Assembly: GCA_020434465.1 (NCBI GenBank)
Contig: JAGRAS010000132.1
Coordinates: 1-5,402 of the forward strand
Length of the DNA stretch: 5,402 nucleotides
Direction: 5' to 3'
Origin: Bdellovibrionales bacterium
GTDB lineage: Bacteria; Bdellovibrionota; UBA2361; JAGRAS01
Shown: positions 5,372 to 5,402 of the stretch, piece after piece
How the letters are laid out: each line of letters starts with the position of its first letter
How positions within the stretch are numbered: position 1 is the first letter of the stretch
Program-made: the position numbers and the translations under genes
The notes under the pieces: model-generated
What the model was told of the DNA's origin: nothing
Seen by the model: only the letters and a program-made list of their open reading frames with translations
Databases searched by the model: none

Positions 5372-5402
5372 ATGATCTATAAATTACACAAGAAACAAAT
5401 CT
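5372..5402 (+). CDS. 5' end of a gene co-transcribed with the photolyase (partial)
   Basis: An ATG directly follows the photolyase TAA (TAAATG, no gap) and stays open to the window end, giving MIYKLHKKQI. AGAGGTG (5356-5362), inside the last photolyase codons, lies nine bases upstream and is a strong ribosome binding site. The layout shows that this is a real gene in the photolyase operon. Ten residues cannot identify it. The opening loosely resembles SRPBCC-fold (START-like) proteins that often accompany photolyase genes and begin with a strand rich in L-x-x-x-Q; this is a guess from context. Confidence 0.6.
   Translation, partial: MIYKLHKKQI

Overview
This AT-rich window (about one third G+C by eye) reads with the standard code, has Shine-Dalgarno-type start sites, tightly packed genes and near-consensus sigma70-like promoters. 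That suggests an AT-rich, probably Gram-negative bacterium. The small ribosomal protein Thx (bS31), a class I photolyase and an M20 peptidase fit a bacterial chromosome, but none of them fixes the lineage. There is no sign of a phage, insertion sequence, CRISPR array, tRNA or rRNA.

Layout, left to right. (1) A + strand run of three genes: the 3' end of an unrecognised gene (1-168), a three-unit alpha-helical (HEAT-like) repeat protein (196-1593), and an NAD(P)H-dependent FMN reductase family flavoprotein (1622-2206). The gaps are only 27 and 28 nt, so they are probably one operon. (2) A gene-free AT-rich stretch (2207-2513). It holds a near-perfect + strand promoter followed about 50 nt later by a perfect intrinsic terminator, which together look like a small RNA gene of about 69 nt. 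(3) A - strand pair: a 38-codon gene for ribosomal protein Thx (3719-3835), then an M20 metallopeptidase resembling carboxypeptidase G2 (2514-3704), with a 14-nt gap. The Thx gene has its own promoter and a strong Shine-Dalgarno, while the peptidase has no visible one and may depend on thx translation. A perfect 15-nt inverted repeat brackets thx. (4) A divergent + strand unit: a 21-codon upstream ORF lying on a 23-bp hairpin overlaps the start of a class I CPD photolyase (3974-5371) by ATGA. The stop codon of the photolyase is followed immediately by the start of another gene, cut off at the window edge.

The most interesting points are in the intergenic DNA: the promoter-terminator small RNA candidate, and the hairpin with its upstream ORF in front of the photolyase. 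The hairpin suggests that photolyase translation is controlled through a leader peptide or RNA structure. Functions of the photolyase, peptidase, Thx and flavin reductase rest on clear family motifs. The repeat protein and both edge genes have no assigned function.
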